DNA of 64,000 nucleotides from Komagataeibacter sucrofermentans DSM 15973 (GCF_040581405.1 NZ_CP137157.1:1182001-1246000); one strand, 5' to 3'. Positions 17,456 through 27,926 are shown, numbered from the stretch's first letter. Notes: generated from the letters alone by a model not told the origin. Made by a program: numbers and translations.

Positions 17456-18214
17456 ATGAACCGCGCCACGTGGTGGCGCAGGGCCGCAACCCCGGTGCTT
17501 GACCTGCTGTTTCCGCCCCGCTGTCTTGGCTGTGGGGCGGAGGTGATGGAGGCGGGGCATCTGTGCGGCGCATGCGTGGGGCGTCTGCACCTGATTACGC
17601 CGCCATTCTGCCGCCGCTGCGCCCTGCCATTCACCTCCCGCGCAGCCGCGGGGCCGGACATGACCTGCGCTACATGCCAGCAGAACCCGCCGCCGTGGCA
17701 CGAAGCCCGTGCCGCCATGGTCTATGATGACACCGCGCGCAGCCTGATCCTGCCGCTGAAATATGCCGACTGCACGGAAAACGTATCGCTGCTGGCACGT
17801 TACATGATCATGGCGGCCAGCGACATCATGACCGGCGAAAGTCTTTTCCTGCCGGTTCCGCTGCATCGCCTGCGGCTGTTTGGCCGTCGCTACAACCAGG
17901 CCGCCCTTCTGGCCCGCGCGCTGGCAGGGCTGACGGGCGCTAAGGCCCTGTGTGACGGGCTCGAGCGCATCCGCGCCACCCGCCCGCTGGAGGGGCTGGG
18001 CCGCAGCCAGCGCCAGCGCCTCATGCACGGGGCGATTACGGTGCGCCCCGGGCGGATTCCCGTGCTGGCGGGGCGGCACGTCATTGTGGTGGATGACGTG
18101 ATGACCACCGGCGCCACGCTGGCCGCCTGCGTTGTTCCCCTGCTTGCGGCAGGGGCAGGACGGGTTGATGTGCTTGCCGCCGCGCGTGCCTGTGGCCAGC
18201 CGGCGGCGCAATAG
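17456..18214 (+). CDS. comF: ComF-family phosphoribosyltransferase-like protein
   Basis: A 252-aa protein related to the ComF/GntX competence proteins. The N-terminus holds a cysteine-rich zinc module with CLGCGAEV, CGACVG, CRRCALPF and CATCQQ. The C-terminus is a type I PRTase fold with the PRPP-binding motif VIVVDDVMTTGATL and the upstream RRYNQAALLA. Its role in DNA uptake is known for relatives. The window also has a ComM-like gene at 51.5 kb, but no transport machinery is seen here. About 80 bases before grxC. Confidence 0.9.
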   Translation: MNRATWWRRAATPVLDLLFPPRCLGCGAEVMEAGHLCGACVGRLHLITPPFCRRCALPFTSRAAAGPDMTCATCQQNPPPWHEARAAMVYDDTARSLILPLKYADCTENVSLLARYMIMAASDIMTGESLFLPVPLHRLRLFGRRYNQAALLARALAGLTGAKALCDGLERIRATRPLEGLGRSQRQRLMHGAITVRPGRIPVLAGRHVIVVDDVMTTGATLAACVVPLLAAGAGRVDVLAAARACGQPAAQ

Positions 18215-18296
18215 GATAGGATGGCCCGAAACAGACAGATGCATCCGCCCCGGACCATAAGGGGGCGGATCAACCCGCAAGCCAAGTGAAGGTTCA

Positions 18297-18557
18297 ATGC
18301 CCGCGATCGATATCTACACCCAACCCGGCTGCCCCTACTGCATCCGCGCCGTGCGGCTGCTCGAGCAGAAGGGGGTTCCCTTCAACGAAATCAATGCCCC
18401 TTACGGCACGCCCGAGCGCGCGGAATCCATCCGCCGTTCAGGCGGGCGCAGCACGGTGCCGCAGATCTTCATCGACAACACGCCCATTGGTGGCTGCGAT
18501 GACATGATGGCGCTGGAGCGCGCGGGCAGGCTCGATGGCCTGCTGGGCAAGGCCTGA
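18297..18557 (+). CDS. grxC: Glutaredoxin 3
   Basis: An 86-aa glutathione-dependent disulfide reductase. It has the dithiol active site CPYC near residue 11 (QPGCPYCIRA), the cis-proline loop STVPQIFID and the GGCDDM glutathione-binding turn. Full family length. A purine-rich GTGAAGG precedes the ATG. The next gene begins 9 bases after its stop, so the two are likely an operon. Confidence 0.95.
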   Translation: MPAIDIYTQPGCPYCIRAVRLLEQKGVPFNEINAPYGTPERAESIRRSGGRSTVPQIFIDNTPIGGCDDMMALERAGRLDGLLGKA

Positions 18558-18566
18558 TACATCGGC

Positions 18567-19028
18567 ATGATCCGGTATCAGTTACGCTGCGGCGCGGGGC
18601 ATGAGTTTGAAGGGTGGTTTCCCGGTAGCGACGCATTCGAGCGGCAGGCCGCAGGCGGGCTTCTGTCCTGCCCGCATTGCGGATCGCCCGACGTGACGCG
18701 CGCCCTCATGGCGCCTGCCGTCCATACGGGCATGGCCGCCCGGCAGCCGGAAGAAACCGCAACGCCTGCCACGCCCACGCCACCCGGCCATGCGCCACAG
18801 GCCATGCCCGACACCATGGTCGCCCTGTTACAGAAAATACGCGATACGGTTGAGGCGCAGTGTGACGACGTGGGCGACCGCTTTGCCGAGGAAGCCCTGA
18901 GCATGCACCGTGGCGAGCGTGAAGCCAGGGGCATTTATGGTAGCATGACGGAACACGAGCATGCCGAACTTGATGAGGCGGGCGTGGAGGTTCACGCCAT
19001 TCCATGGGTTCGGCGCGCTGACAGCTAA
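18567..19028 (+). CDS. DUF1178 family protein
   Basis: A 153-aa protein with the DUF1178 pattern: an N-terminal CxxxH-like opening (YQLRCGAGHEFEGWFPGSDAFERQ is its character, split across residues 4-28), a CPHCGSP knuckle that probably binds zinc, and a C-terminal GDRFAEEALSMHRGEREARG followed by IYGSMTEHEHAEL. Function unknown; the family is typical of alpha- and betaproteobacteria. A proline/alanine-rich linker occupies about residues 55-80. Likely transcribed with grxC. Confidence 0.88.
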   Translation: MIRYQLRCGAGHEFEGWFPGSDAFERQAAGGLLSCPHCGSPDVTRALMAPAVHTGMAARQPEETATPATPTPPGHAPQAMPDTMVALLQKIRDTVEAQCDDVGDRFAEEALSMHRGEREARGIYGSMTEHEHAELDEAGVEVHAIPWVRRADS

Positions 19029-19095
19029 AGGGTAGAAGCATGCGCGCGCCGGGGCATCCACCGGAACGCGCGCCATGTCGGGGGAACGATAGAAC

Positions 19096-19602
19096 ATGCA
19101 CGATACAAAACGGAACACGACCCTGCGCCAGGCGGGTGGCCGCATCATCGCAGCATTCGCCCTGCCAGCCATGGCCGCGTTATGTGCCATGACGGTCGGG
19201 CTGGCTTCCCCCGCCACCGCCCATGCCGGGGAGCCGGACATTATTGGCCGCTGGATGACCAAGGACCATGACGGCGTGTTCGAGATCAGCCAGTGCGGGC
19301 AGCAGGTGTGCGGCAGGCTGGCAGGGCTGCGCTACACCACCGACATGCCGCGCGACAAGCGGGGCGAGCCCGAATGCAACCTTCCCATGCTCAACGGGTT
19401 TACCCCCGACCCAGAAACGCAGGGGCACTGGAATGGCCATGTTACCGATCCGGACACCGGGCATGTGTACCATGCCAAGCTGTGGGTCTCGCAATCGGGC
19501 GACCTGAAACTGCGCGGCTTCGTGGCGGTGCCTTTATTTGGTGAAACTGAAACCTGGACCCGCTATACCGGGGATATCGGCCCTGCGTGCAAGCTGCCGT
19601 AG
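19096..19602 (+). CDS. Secreted DUF2147 protein
   Basis: A 168-aa exported protein. A signal peptide of about 40 residues ends near ATAHAGEP. The mature domain fits DUF2147, a lipocalin-like beta fold: DIIGRWMTKDHDGVFEISQC, CGRLAGLR and GDLKLRGFVAVPLFGETETW. Two cysteines in the first part (SQCGQQVCG) could form a disulfide. Function unknown; periplasmic location inferred from the leader. Confidence 0.85.
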   Translation: MHDTKRNTTLRQAGGRIIAAFALPAMAALCAMTVGLASPATAHAGEPDIIGRWMTKDHDGVFEISQCGQQVCGRLAGLRYTTDMPRDKRGEPECNLPMLNGFTPDPETQGHWNGHVTDPDTGHVYHAKLWVSQSGDLKLRGFVAVPLFGETETWTRYTGDIGPACKLP

Positions 19603-19648
19603 CAAGCAATAAAAACAGTTCCAACTGACCGGGATCGCCCTTTCTGTC

Positions 19649-20878
19649 ATGAGCACAAATATCTCCCGCCGTACCTTCGCCGCCGCCCTGGCCGCCACCG
19701 TGCCTGCGCTGTCACGGCGCGCCGTGGCCCAGACCGCGCCGGGCAAGCCCCGCACCATCTGCTATATTGGCGGCTACACCCAGCACGCCCCACCGGGAGG
19801 CGCTGGCAACGGGCAGGGCATATCGGTGTTCGAGATGAACCCCGATACCAGCAGCCTTTCCCCGCTCATGACCTATGTGGATATCGCCAGTCCGTCCTTC
19901 ATGGCCATGTCCAGCGATTTCAAGCATCTCTACGCCCTGAGCGAAATTGATGACTTCAACGCCAACAAGGAAGGCTGCGTCACCGCGTTCTCGGTCAACC
20001 GTTCGAGCGGGGAACTGACCAAGCTCAATGTCATGCGCTCGGGGGGTGCCGTGCCCGCGCATCTGAGCATCCATGCCTCGGGCAAATACGTGCTGGTGGC
20101 CAACTACATGGGCGGCACGGTGGGCGTGCTCCCCATCCATCCCGATGGCAGCCTCGGCGATCCGACCGATGTGGTGCACAACACCGGCCCGCGCATGCCC
20201 GACCGCGCGGCGGACAACCCGCCGGGCAACTTCGCCATCAGCGACCATTCCATGGCGCATGTGCACATGGTGGCCTCCGACCCCTCGGGCCGCTACGTGC
20301 TGGCCTGTGATGCCGGGCTGGACCGGGTCTATATCTGGACGCTCGACCTGCATACCGGCCGCCTCGTGCCCGCCAAGACACCCTTCATCGCCATGACGCC
20401 GGGCTCCGCGCCGCGCCATTTCTCATTCAACGGGAAGGGGACGATGATATACATCCTGGGCGAGCAGGATTCGAAAGTGGTCGCCGCCACCTTCAACCCG
20501 CAGACCGGCGAGATCGTGCCGCAGCAGACCGTGAGCACCGTCACGCCGCATTTCCGTGGCAGCACGCTGGCGGCTGGCATCCTGCTCTCGCCCAACGGCA
20601 AATACCTGTATGTGTCGAACCGGCTGGGCGATTCGCTGGCCAGCTTCCACGTGAACGATGACGGCACGCTCAACTTGGTGGAAGAAATCTGGATGCATGC
20701 CGATTATGGGCGCGCCATGATGTTCGACCCCAGCGGCACCTTCCTGTTCTGCGCCAACCAGCGCAGTGACTCGGTCACGTCGTTCAGGGCCAATGCCCAG
20801 ACCGGGGTGCTCGACTTTACCTGGAACTTCACCCCCGTGGGCAGCCCGACCACGTTCGCGTTCATGAACACGATCTGA
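19649..20878 (+). CDS. Secreted lactonase-family beta-propeller (6-phosphogluconolactonase-like)
   Basis: A 409-aa seven-bladed propeller of the lactonase family (PF10282-type, as in E. coli Pgl). The N-terminus is a twin-arginine signal, ISRRTFAAALAATVPAL, so it works in the periplasm rather than in the cytosolic pentose phosphate pathway. Blade motifs: CYIGGYTQHAPPGGAGNGQG, GKYVLVANYMGGTVGV, SAPRHFSFNGKGTMIYI and SPNGKYLYVSNRLGDS. A periplasmic gluconolactonase role would complement glucose dehydrogenase, whose product is gluconolactone. That is inference; phospho-substrates are not expected outside the cytoplasm. Confidence 0.85.
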   Translation: MSTNISRRTFAAALAATVPALSRRAVAQTAPGKPRTICYIGGYTQHAPPGGAGNGQGISVFEMNPDTSSLSPLMTYVDIASPSFMAMSSDFKHLYALSEIDDFNANKEGCVTAFSVNRSSGELTKLNVMRSGGAVPAHLSIHASGKYVLVANYMGGTVGVLPIHPDGSLGDPTDVVHNTGPRMPDRAADNPPGNFAISDHSMAHVHMVASDPSGRYVLACDAGLDRVYIWTLDLHTGRLVPAKTPFIAMTPGSAPRHFSFNGKGTMIYILGEQDSKVVAATFNPQTGEIVPQQTVSTVTPHFRGSTLAAGILLSPNGKYLYVSNRLGDSLASFHVNDDGTLNLVEEIWMHADYGRAMMFDPSGTFLFCANQRSDSVTSFRANAQTGVLDFTWNFTPVGSPTTFAFMNTI

Positions 20879-20910
20879 GTGGCCTGACGCCAACGGGTGC
20901 GCGGCCCTTA

Positions 20911-21678
20911 TTAGTCGCGCACGAGGGCCGCAATGTAGTTGACCGCCATGTCGCGGCTTTCGCGCCAGCCACCTAGCCCGGGCACCATGCCTGCCACATC
21001 GGTCACGCGCAGGCCTGAGCGGGCGGCGTACTGGCCCAGCTCGGCGGGGGTGATGAACTTCTTCCAGTCATGCGTGCCTACGGGCAGCAGGCGCAGCACG
21101 TATTCCGCCCCGATCTTGGCCATGGCCATGGAGCGCCACGTGCGGTTCATGGTCGAGACCACCATCACCCCGCCCGGCCTGAGCAGGCTGCCCAGCATGC
21201 CCAGAAAGGCGGCCGGGTCGGTCACATGCTCGATCACCTCAAGGGCGGCAATCGCATCGAAGCGGGCGTGGTGGGCCACGAGTTCCTCCGCGCTGCCGCA
21301 GCGATAGGCCAAGGGGCCTGCGGACTGGGGCAGGGGGTGATGGCGCAGGTGCAGCCGCCCCGCCGTAATTGCCGCCTGCGATGCATCAAGCCCGGTCACG
21401 TCAAACCCCGCGCGGGCGAATGCCTCGCTGGCCAGCCCCGCGCCACAGCCGATATCAAGCAACGTGCGCCGGGTGCCATTCTCCGCCACGGGGGCGGGCA
21501 GGTGGCGCATGGCCCAGCCGGTGCGCAGGTCGTTCATGGCATGGAGCGGGCGCATGGGGCCTGTGGGATCCCACCACCGGGCAGCGAGATCGCTGAAATG
21601 GGCGATTTCATCCGGGGCGACGGAATCCGCCGACACAACGGTCGAATCGTGATGCTGCATGGGTGCACCGCCTTTCAT
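20911..21678 (-). CDS. ubiG: Ubiquinone biosynthesis O-methyltransferase
   Basis: Performs both O-methylations in ubiquinone synthesis. The 255-aa protein shows [22 protein letters not shown], the UbiG N-terminal signature, then the SAM motif [19 protein letters not shown], and [10 protein letters not shown]-like [16 protein letters not shown]. The start at 21678 has GGGAG 8 bases upstream; an ATG at 21660 with AAAGGCGG is nearly as good. The open frame upstream to 22152 is antisense to lysC and was excluded. Divergent from lysC. Confidence 0.94.
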   Translation of the reverse strand: MKGGAPMQHHDSTVVSADSVAPDEIAHFSDLAARWWDPTGPMRPLHAMNDLRTGWAMRHLPAPVAENGTRRTLLDIGCGAGLASEAFARAGFDVTGLDASQAAITAGRLHLRHHPLPQSAGPLAYRCGSAEELVAHHARFDAIAALEVIEHVTDPAAFLGMLGSLLRPGGVMVVSTMNRTWRSMAMAKIGAEYVLRLLPVGTHDWKKFITPAELGQYAARSGLRVTDVAGMVPGLGGWRESRDMAVNYIAALVRD

Positions 21679-21816
21679 TTGGCTTTCTCCCGCTGGACGC
21701 GGAAGCTGCGGAGATGTATGTGACGCGGCTTGCGCATAACGCAATGCCCCGGATTGGCCAACAGGCCCCCGTTCCGGATATGCTGAAGCCCGAGCCATAA
21801 TGGAGCCACTATTCCG

Positions 21817-23070
21817 ATGTCCCCTACCGTACCGCGGATCGTGATGAAATTCGGCGGCACTTCTGTCGCTGATCTTGACCGGATTCGGGCCGTGGCGGAA
21901 AAAGTCCGGAAACAGGTCGAGGCCGGGTGCGAGGTGGCCGTTGTGGTCTCCGCCATGTCTGGCGTGACCAACCGCCTTGTCGGTTACTGCCGCGATCTTT
22001 CCGCCACGCATGATGAACGTGAATACGATGCCGTCGTTTCCACGGGCGAGCAGGTGACCAGCGGCCTGCTGGCCATAGCGCTGCAGAAGCTGGGCATCAA
22101 CGCCCGCTCCTGGCTGGGCTGGCAGATCCCCCTGCGCACCGATAACGCCCATGGCAAGGCCCGCATCGAATCAATCGACGGCACGGCCCTGATCGAGAGC
22201 ATGCGCGCAGGCCAGGTGCCGGTCGTGGCGGGCTTTCAGGGCATTGGGGAAGACGGGCGCATCACCACGCTGGGCCGTGGCGGCTCCGACACCTCGGCCG
22301 TGGCGCTGGCCGCGGCACTGAAGGCGGATCGCTGCGACATCTACACGGATGTGGACGGAATCTATACAACCGATCCCCGTATTGTTACCAAGGCACGCAA
22401 GCTGGACCGCATCACCTACGAGGAAATGCTGGAGCTGGCATCGGTCGGCGCCAAGGTACTCCAGACCCGGAGCGTGGAACTGGCCATGAAGGAGCGCGTG
22501 CGCGTGCAGGTGCTTTCCAGTTTCAATGACGGGCCAGCACCATCGGAAGGGCATCTGCCCGGTTCATTAGTCGTGGATGAGGACGAAATCGTGGAACAGG
22601 AACAGGTCGCCGGAATTGCCTACTCCCGGGACGAGGCAAAGGTTTCCGTCCGCCAGCTTCCCGATCGGCCGGGCATTGCCGCCGCCGTGTTCGGCCCGCT
22701 GGCCGACGCCAACGTGAACGTGGACATGATCGTGCAGAGCACGGGTGATGACGGCATGACCAACATGACCTTCACCGTGGGCAAGACCGATCTCGCGCGT
22801 GCCATTTCAGTGCTGGAAAACACGCACGCCACCACCCAGTACGCCGAACTGCAGACCGATGACAGCGTGGTCAAGATCAGTGTCGTGGGCGTGGGCATGC
22901 GCTCGCATGCCGGTGTGGCCAGCACCATGTTCCGCACCCTGGCCGAACGCAACATCAACGTGCAGGTCATCTCGACGAGCGAGATCAAGGTCTCGGTGCT
23001 GATCGCCTCCGAATATACCGAGCTTGCCGTGCGCGCGCTCCACACCGCTTATGGACTGGATGCCGCGTGA
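21817..23070 (+). CDS. lysC: Aspartate kinase
   Basis: Phosphorylates aspartate, the entry to lysine, diaminopimelate, methionine and threonine synthesis. The 417-aa protein has the kinase domain opening [16 protein letters not shown], the substrate site [18 protein letters not shown], and two C-terminal ACT domains ([18 protein letters not shown] and [20 protein letters not shown]) that normally mediate lysine/threonine feedback. Its TGA overlaps the next gene's GTG, so the downstream gene is translationally coupled. Confidence 0.97.
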   Translation: MSPTVPRIVMKFGGTSVADLDRIRAVAEKVRKQVEAGCEVAVVVSAMSGVTNRLVGYCRDLSATHDEREYDAVVSTGEQVTSGLLAIALQKLGINARSWLGWQIPLRTDNAHGKARIESIDGTALIESMRAGQVPVVAGFQGIGEDGRITTLGRGGSDTSAVALAAALKADRCDIYTDVDGIYTTDPRIVTKARKLDRITYEEMLELASVGAKVLQTRSVELAMKERVRVQVLSSFNDGPAPSEGHLPGSLVVDEDEIVEQEQVAGIAYSRDEAKVSVRQLPDRPGIAAAVFGPLADANVNVDMIVQSTGDDGMTNMTFTVGKTDLARAISVLENTHATTQYAELQTDDSVVKISVVGVGMRSHAGVASTMFRTLAERNINVQVISTSEIKVSVLIASEYTELAVRALHTAYGLDAA

Positions 23071-24158
23071 GCACGACCATGCCCACCACCCCTAATGCCT
23101 CATCCGCCCTGACCGACCCCGCGCGCCGCAGGGAGGCCCGTGCCCGCCTTGACCACCTGTGTGGCCGTGGCACGCGGTTTCTGGGCAGCGAATACGCGCT
23201 GCTGGCCGGGGCGATGTCTTGGGTGAGCGAGCGCAACCTTGTCTCGGCCATTTCCAACGCCGGCGGCTTTGGCGTGCTGGCCTGCGGCGCAATGGAGCCT
23301 GAGCGTCTGGCCGAGGAAATTGCCGCCACGCAGGCGCTGACCAACAAGCCCTTTGGCGTGAACCTGATCACCATGCACCCCCGGCTTGATGATCTGGTGC
23401 AGGTCTGTATCAGCGCGGGCATTACCCATGTGGTGCTGGCAGGCGGCATTCCGTCCGGCCCGGTCATCCGCGCCATCAAGGACGGGGGGGCGAAGGTCAT
23501 TGCCTTCGCGCCTGCCTTTGTTCTGGCCAAGCGGCTGGTGCGGCTGGGCGTCGATGCGCTGGTGATCGAGGGCTCGGAAGCGGGCGGGCATGTCGGTCCC
23601 GTGTCGCTGACGGTGCTGGCGCAGGAAATCCTGCCCCATATCCATGACGTGCCGGTGTTCGTGGCAGGCGGCCTGGGGCGGGGGGATGCGATCCTGTCCT
23701 ATCTTGAGCAGGGTGCATCGGGCGCGCAGCTTGGCACGCGCTTTGCCGCCTCACGCGAGAGCATCGCGCATGAAAACTTCAAGAAGGCCTTCATCCGCGC
23801 CAACGCGCGCGATGCGGTGACATCGGTGCAGCTTGACGAGCGCTTTCCGGTCATTCCGGTGCGGGGGCTGAACAATGCGGGCACAAGGCGCTTCATGCAG
23901 CACCAGGCGGAAACGCTGCGCCGCTTCCAGGGCGGGGAACTGACCAAGGAAGCTGCCCAGCTCGACATCGAGCATTTCTGGGCAGGCGCCCTGCGCCGCG
24001 CCGTAATTGATGGCGATGTGGAGAATGGGTCGGTCATGGCCGGGCAGTCCGTGGGCATGATCACCGCCAAGCAGCCGGTCAGCGAAATTATCAATCAGCT
24101 GGTCGATCAGGCCATCGATGCCCTGATCCGTCAGGAAGAGAGGGCTCGCTACGGATGA
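23067..24158 (+). CDS. Nitronate monooxygenase / FabK-like flavoprotein
   Basis: A 363-aa FMN TIM-barrel protein of the 2-nitropropane dioxygenase family. Motifs: SNAGGFGVLACGAM near the N-terminus, FGVNLITMHPR, the catalytic-His motif EGSEAGGHVGP and the phosphate-binding FVAGGLGRGD. The family contains nitronate monooxygenases and FabK enoyl-ACP reductases, and sequence alone does not separate them. It starts at a GTG overlapping the lysC stop and itself overlaps rodZ as ATGA. A detoxifying role is possible, but the operon partners do not explain the substrate. Confidence 0.85.
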   Translation: MSTTMPTTPNASSALTDPARRREARARLDHLCGRGTRFLGSEYALLAGAMSWVSERNLVSAISNAGGFGVLACGAMEPERLAEEIAATQALTNKPFGVNLITMHPRLDDLVQVCISAGITHVVLAGGIPSGPVIRAIKDGGAKVIAFAPAFVLAKRLVRLGVDALVIEGSEAGGHVGPVSLTVLAQEILPHIHDVPVFVAGGLGRGDAILSYLEQGASGAQLGTRFAASRESIAHENFKKAFIRANARDAVTSVQLDERFPVIPVRGLNNAGTRRFMQHQAETLRRFQGGELTKEAAQLDIEHFWAGALRRAVIDGDVENGSVMAGQSVGMITAKQPVSEIINQLVDQAIDALIRQEERARYG

Positions 24159-25285
24159 CCGACGGCAAGCGCATTTTTCGCGGCAAGGCAACGCCGGGCG
24201 CGCCCGCGCCAGCACCGGGCACCACTCCCATCGCCTCGGTGGGCGACATGCTGCGTGCGCGCCGCGAGGAACTGGGCTGGAACCTGCCTGATGTCGCGGC
24301 ATGGCTGCGCATCCGCCTGCCGTACCTGCAGGCCCTTGAGGATGGACGCCCCGGCGAACTTCCCGGCTCGGCCTATGCCATCGGCTTCCTGCGCAGCTAC
24401 GCCAATGCGCTGGGGCTGGAAGGCGAACAGCTTGTTGAACGTTTCAAGATAGAAAGCCGCGGGGCCTTTACCCGCAAGGCCGAACTGTCCTTTCCCGTGC
24501 CGCTGCCTGACCGGGGGCTGCCTACCGGCGTGCTCCTGCTGTGTGGGCTCGTAATTCTGGTGGGCGCCTATGCGGGGTGGTACAAGCTGACCGGCTCGCA
24601 GGGCATTCATGACCTGCCGGCCAAGCTGACCCTGCCGGGCCTGTCATCGGGCACGACCGCATCGCCGCAGGTGGCCTCGGTGCTGCCGCCGGCGGATGAA
24701 CGGCCCACGCCGCAGCCCCTGCCACCGCAGGAGCGCGAGGCGCTGACCGGCACGCCTGCCGCATTGCCGCCACCCGCAGCGCTTCCACCCATGCCCGCAC
24801 CGGCTGCCCCCCCGCAGCCGCTGGAAAAAATGGGCGAGGACCGTAACGTGCTGGCCCAGCAGGCTGCGGCTACCCCAGCACCCGTTGCGGCGGGCGATAG
24901 CGTGACCCTGAACGCATCGGCCACGACCTGGGTGCAGGTGCGCAAGCACGGTGGCCCGGTACTGTATGACCACGTGCTCCAGCCCGGCGAGACATGGCAG
25001 ACACCGCAGGGCCAGTCCGATCTGGAACTGACCGTAGGCAATGCAGGCGGCCTGACGCTTGCCGCGGGCGGGGTCACGACCCAGCCGCTCGGTCGCAATG
25101 GCGAAGTGCGGCACAATATTCCGCTAAGCCCGGCGGCAGTGGCTGATGGCTCAGTCACGCGCGCCGCACCGGCGGCAAATATCCACCCGCCAATGCCATC
25201 ATCCATGCAGTCAGGCGGCACAAGCGCCACAGGGAGCGGCAATAATCTCTATCCGCCCCTCCCGCAGCACATCAATCCAGAGTAA
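24155..25285 (+). CDS. rodZ: RodZ-like helix-turn-helix membrane protein
   Basis: A 376-aa protein with the RodZ layout. An N-terminal helix-turn-helix at about residues 30-95 ([20 protein letters not shown], then [18 protein letters not shown]) binds MreB in characterised RodZ. One membrane helix is at about 125-145 ([17 protein letters not shown]), then a long Pro/Ala linker, then a C-terminal DUF4115 periplasmic beta domain ([19 protein letters not shown]). Supports rod shape. The ATG overlaps the previous stop (ATGA). RodZ next to ispG and hisS is a common proteobacterial order. Confidence 0.9.
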   Translation: MTDGKRIFRGKATPGAPAPAPGTTPIASVGDMLRARREELGWNLPDVAAWLRIRLPYLQALEDGRPGELPGSAYAIGFLRSYANALGLEGEQLVERFKIESRGAFTRKAELSFPVPLPDRGLPTGVLLLCGLVILVGAYAGWYKLTGSQGIHDLPAKLTLPGLSSGTTASPQVASVLPPADERPTPQPLPPQEREALTGTPAALPPPAALPPMPAPAAPPQPLEKMGEDRNVLAQQAAATPAPVAAGDSVTLNASATTWVQVRKHGGPVLYDHVLQPGETWQTPQGQSDLELTVGNAGGLTLAAGGVTTQPLGRNGEVRHNIPLSPAAVADGSVTRAAPAANIHPPMPSSMQSGGTSATGSGNNLYPPLPQHINPE

Positions 25286-25419
25286 AAGGGTCTCCTACGG
25301 CATGGTCCACATTGTGGCCGCCATGCCGGGAACCGGCATGTAACAGACCATCGGGCCGTGCCAGGCCCCGCCACGGCGGGCCGGAGCACACACCGCCGCC
25401 TTATGTGGAGGGCACAGAA

Positions 25420-26580
25420 ATGAGCAGCTATCGTCCCTATCAGCACATCGAACGCCGCAAGTCGCGGCAGATCCATGTCGGCAGCGTGCCGGTTGGTGGT
25501 GATGCCCCGGTTTCGGTGCAGACCATGACCAACACGCTGACCACCGATGCCGAGGCCACGATCGCGCAGATCCGCCGGGCCGAGCTTGCGGGCGTGGATA
25601 TCGTGCGCGTGTCCTGCCCCGATGAGGAAAGCACGAAGGCGCTGGCCGAGATCGTGCGCGAAGTGAACGTGCCGATCGTGGCCGACATCCACTTCCACTA
25701 CAAGCGCGCCATCGAGGCCGCCCAGGCCGGTGCCGCGTGCCTGCGCATCAACCCCGGCAACATCGGCAGCGCCGAGCGCGTGCGTGAGGTGGTGAAGGCG
25801 GCCAAGGACCACAACTGCTCGATCCGCATCGGCGTCAACGCCGGCTCGCTGGAAAAGCACCTTCTGGAAAAATACGGCGAGCCCAACCCCGAAGCCCTGG
25901 TGGAAAGCGCGCTCGAACACGCCAAGATCCTTGAAGATCATGACTTCCATGAGTTCAAGATCAGCGTGAAGGCGTCGGACGTGTTCATGGCTGTCGCGGC
26001 CTACCAGCAGCTGGCCGATGTATGCGATCACCCGCTGCATATCGGCATTACCGAGGCGGGCAGCAAGCGCGCGGGCACGGTCAAGTCCTCTATCGGGCTG
26101 GGCAACCTTTTGTGGGCGGGCGTGGGCGATACGATGCGCGTCTCGCTCTCGGCCGAGCCGGAAGAGGAAGTACTGGTCGGCTGGGATATCCTGAAGTCAC
26201 TCGGCCTGCGCCATCGTGGCGTGAAGATCATTTCCTGCCCGTCCTGCGCGCGGCAGGGCTTCAACGTGATCGAGACCGTGCAGACACTGGAAGATCGCCT
26301 GGCCCATATCAAGACGCCCATGACGCTGTCGATCATCGGCTGCGTGGTCAATGGCCCCGGTGAGGCGCTGATGACCGATATCGGCGTGACCGGTGGCGGT
26401 TCGGGCCGCCACATGGTCTATTCCGCAGGCAAGCAGGACCACACCATGCCTGCAGGCGACATGATCGAGCACATCGTGGAGCTGGTTGAAAAGAAGGTGG
26501 CCGTGCTGGAAAAGGCGGATGCCAGCAATACGCCCGCTGAAGAAATGGCCCGCGAGGCCAGCATGTCCACCACGGACTGA
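25420..26580 (+). CDS. ispG: (E)-4-hydroxy-3-methylbut-2-enyl-diphosphate synthase
   Basis: 4Fe-4S enzyme of the non-mevalonate (MEP) isoprenoid pathway, making HMBPP; it also feeds ubiquinone and hopanoid precursors. The 386-aa protein has the N-terminal TIM barrel ([18 protein letters not shown]) and the C-terminal cluster motif [11 protein letters not shown] plus [12 protein letters not shown]. The ATG at 25420 is selected for its GTGGAGGGCAC ribosome-binding site; the frame is open upstream to 25312 without one. Confidence 0.96.
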   Translation: MSSYRPYQHIERRKSRQIHVGSVPVGGDAPVSVQTMTNTLTTDAEATIAQIRRAELAGVDIVRVSCPDEESTKALAEIVREVNVPIVADIHFHYKRAIEAAQAGAACLRINPGNIGSAERVREVVKAAKDHNCSIRIGVNAGSLEKHLLEKYGEPNPEALVESALEHAKILEDHDFHEFKISVKASDVFMAVAAYQQLADVCDHPLHIGITEAGSKRAGTVKSSIGLGNLLWAGVGDTMRVSLSAEPEEEVLVGWDILKSLGLRHRGVKIISCPSCARQGFNVIETVQTLEDRLAHIKTPMTLSIIGCVVNGPGEALMTDIGVTGGGSGRHMVYSAGKQDHTMPAGDMIEHIVELVEKKVAVLEKADASNTPAEEMAREASMSTTD

Positions 26581-26587
26581 ATCAAAT

Positions 26588-26614
26588 GCCGCGCGCCCGC
26601 TCAGGGCGCGCGGC
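26588..26614. terminator. Strong GC hairpin between ispG and hisS
   Basis: A perfect 11-bp inverted repeat (GCCGCGCGCCC at 26588-26598, loop GCTCA, complement at 26604-26614) begins 8 bases after the ispG stop. No T-tract follows, so it may be an attenuator, a Rho-dependent or 3'-end stabilising structure, rather than a classic intrinsic terminator. Confidence 0.5.
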
Positions 26615-26667
26615 CCGACCGGTGGCCTGCGTGCGGACCGTCGGTATGAAGACAGGAATATCGCGTA

Positions 26668-27924
26668 GTGAGCAGCTTACAGCCCGTTCGTGGCACCCAT
26701 GACCTGATTGGTGAGGAACGCAGGCGGTTCAACCATGTAGTGGAAACCGCGCGCCGCATTGTCGGCCTGTACGGGTTTGATGAGTGGTCGACCCCCGTGT
26801 TCGAGGATACGCGGGTCTTTTCGCGCTCGCTGGGCGATACGTCCGATGTTGTCTCGAAAGAGATGTACACATTCGAGGATCGTGGCGGTGAATCCCTGAC
26901 CCTGCGGCCCGAGGGCACGGCAGCCATCTGCCGCGCGCTGGTCACCAACGGGCTGACGCAGTCGCTGCCGCAGAAGGTGTTCTACGCAGGCCCCATGTTC
27001 CGCTACGAGCGCCCGCAGAAGGGGCGCTACCGCCAGTTTCACCAGATCGGCGCCGAACTGCTGGGATCAGCCGAGCCGCTGGCCGATGCCGAGGTCATCG
27101 CCATGGGCCGCGACGTGCTGCACGCGCTCGGCATTGGCGATGAAGTGGTGCTGGAACTCAACACATTGGGCGACAGCGCCAGCCGTGATGCCTGGCGCAC
27201 GGCGCTGATCGCCTATTTCAGTGAACGGCGCGCCGAACTCTCCGCCGACAGCCAGGCCCGCCTCGAGCGCAACCCGCTTCGCATTCTTGACAGCAAGGCC
27301 CCGCAGGACCGCGCGCTAGTGGCGGATTCCCCCACCATTGCCCAGTTCCTTACCCCCGAGGCCCAGACCTTCTGGGATGGGCTGCGCAGCACGCTGGACA
27401 CGATGGGCGTGCGCTTTCGGGAAAATCCGCGCATTGTCCGCGGCCTGGATTATTACGGGCATACTGCCTTCGAGTTTGTGACCGAGCGCCTTGGCGCGCA
27501 GGGCACCGTGCTGGCCGGTGGCCGGTATGACGGGCTTGTGGCCGAGATGGGTGGCCCCGCCACGCCGGCCATCGGCTGGGCTGGCGGCATCGAGCGCCTG
27601 TCCATGCTGCTTGAAGATGTTCCGGCCGAGCCGCGCCCGGTTGCCGTCGTGCCGATGGGCGCGGATGCGCAGGCCGCAGCCCTGATCGCGTTGCAGGGCC
27701 TGCGGGCTGCGGGTATCCGGGCCGAGACATCCTATCGCGGCAACATGAAGCGCCGCATGGAGCGCGCCAACCGCATGAATGCGTCGCATGTCGTGGTGAT
27801 TGGCAGCGACGAGATTGCACGCGGCGTGGTCCAGCTCAAGAACCTCGATAGCGGACAGCAGACCGAGGTACCCCTCGATGGCGTGGCCGCCGCCCTGCAG
27901 GCCGGAACCGCCGCAGGGGGCTGA
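26668..27924 (+). CDS. hisS: Histidyl-tRNA synthetase
   Basis: Class II aminoacyl-tRNA synthetase of 418 aa, charging tRNA-His. Motifs: N-terminal [20 protein letters not shown], class II motif 2 in [21 protein letters not shown], the histidine A/B signatures [12 protein letters not shown] and [15 protein letters not shown]-terminal anticodon-binding domain follows ([15 protein letters not shown]). Starts at GTG 26668. It is 3 bases upstream of prfA, so the two are one operon. Confidence 0.97.
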   Translation: MSSLQPVRGTHDLIGEERRRFNHVVETARRIVGLYGFDEWSTPVFEDTRVFSRSLGDTSDVVSKEMYTFEDRGGESLTLRPEGTAAICRALVTNGLTQSLPQKVFYAGPMFRYERPQKGRYRQFHQIGAELLGSAEPLADAEVIAMGRDVLHALGIGDEVVLELNTLGDSASRDAWRTALIAYFSERRAELSADSQARLERNPLRILDSKAPQDRALVADSPTIAQFLTPEAQTFWDGLRSTLDTMGVRFRENPRIVRGLDYYGHTAFEFVTERLGAQGTVLAGGRYDGLVAEMGGPATPAIGWAGGIERLSMLLEDVPAEPRPVAVVPMGADAQAAALIALQGLRAAGIRAETSYRGNMKRRMERANRMNASHVVVIGSDEIARGVVQLKNLDSGQQTEVPLDGVAAALQAGTAAGG

Positions 27925-27926
27925 GC

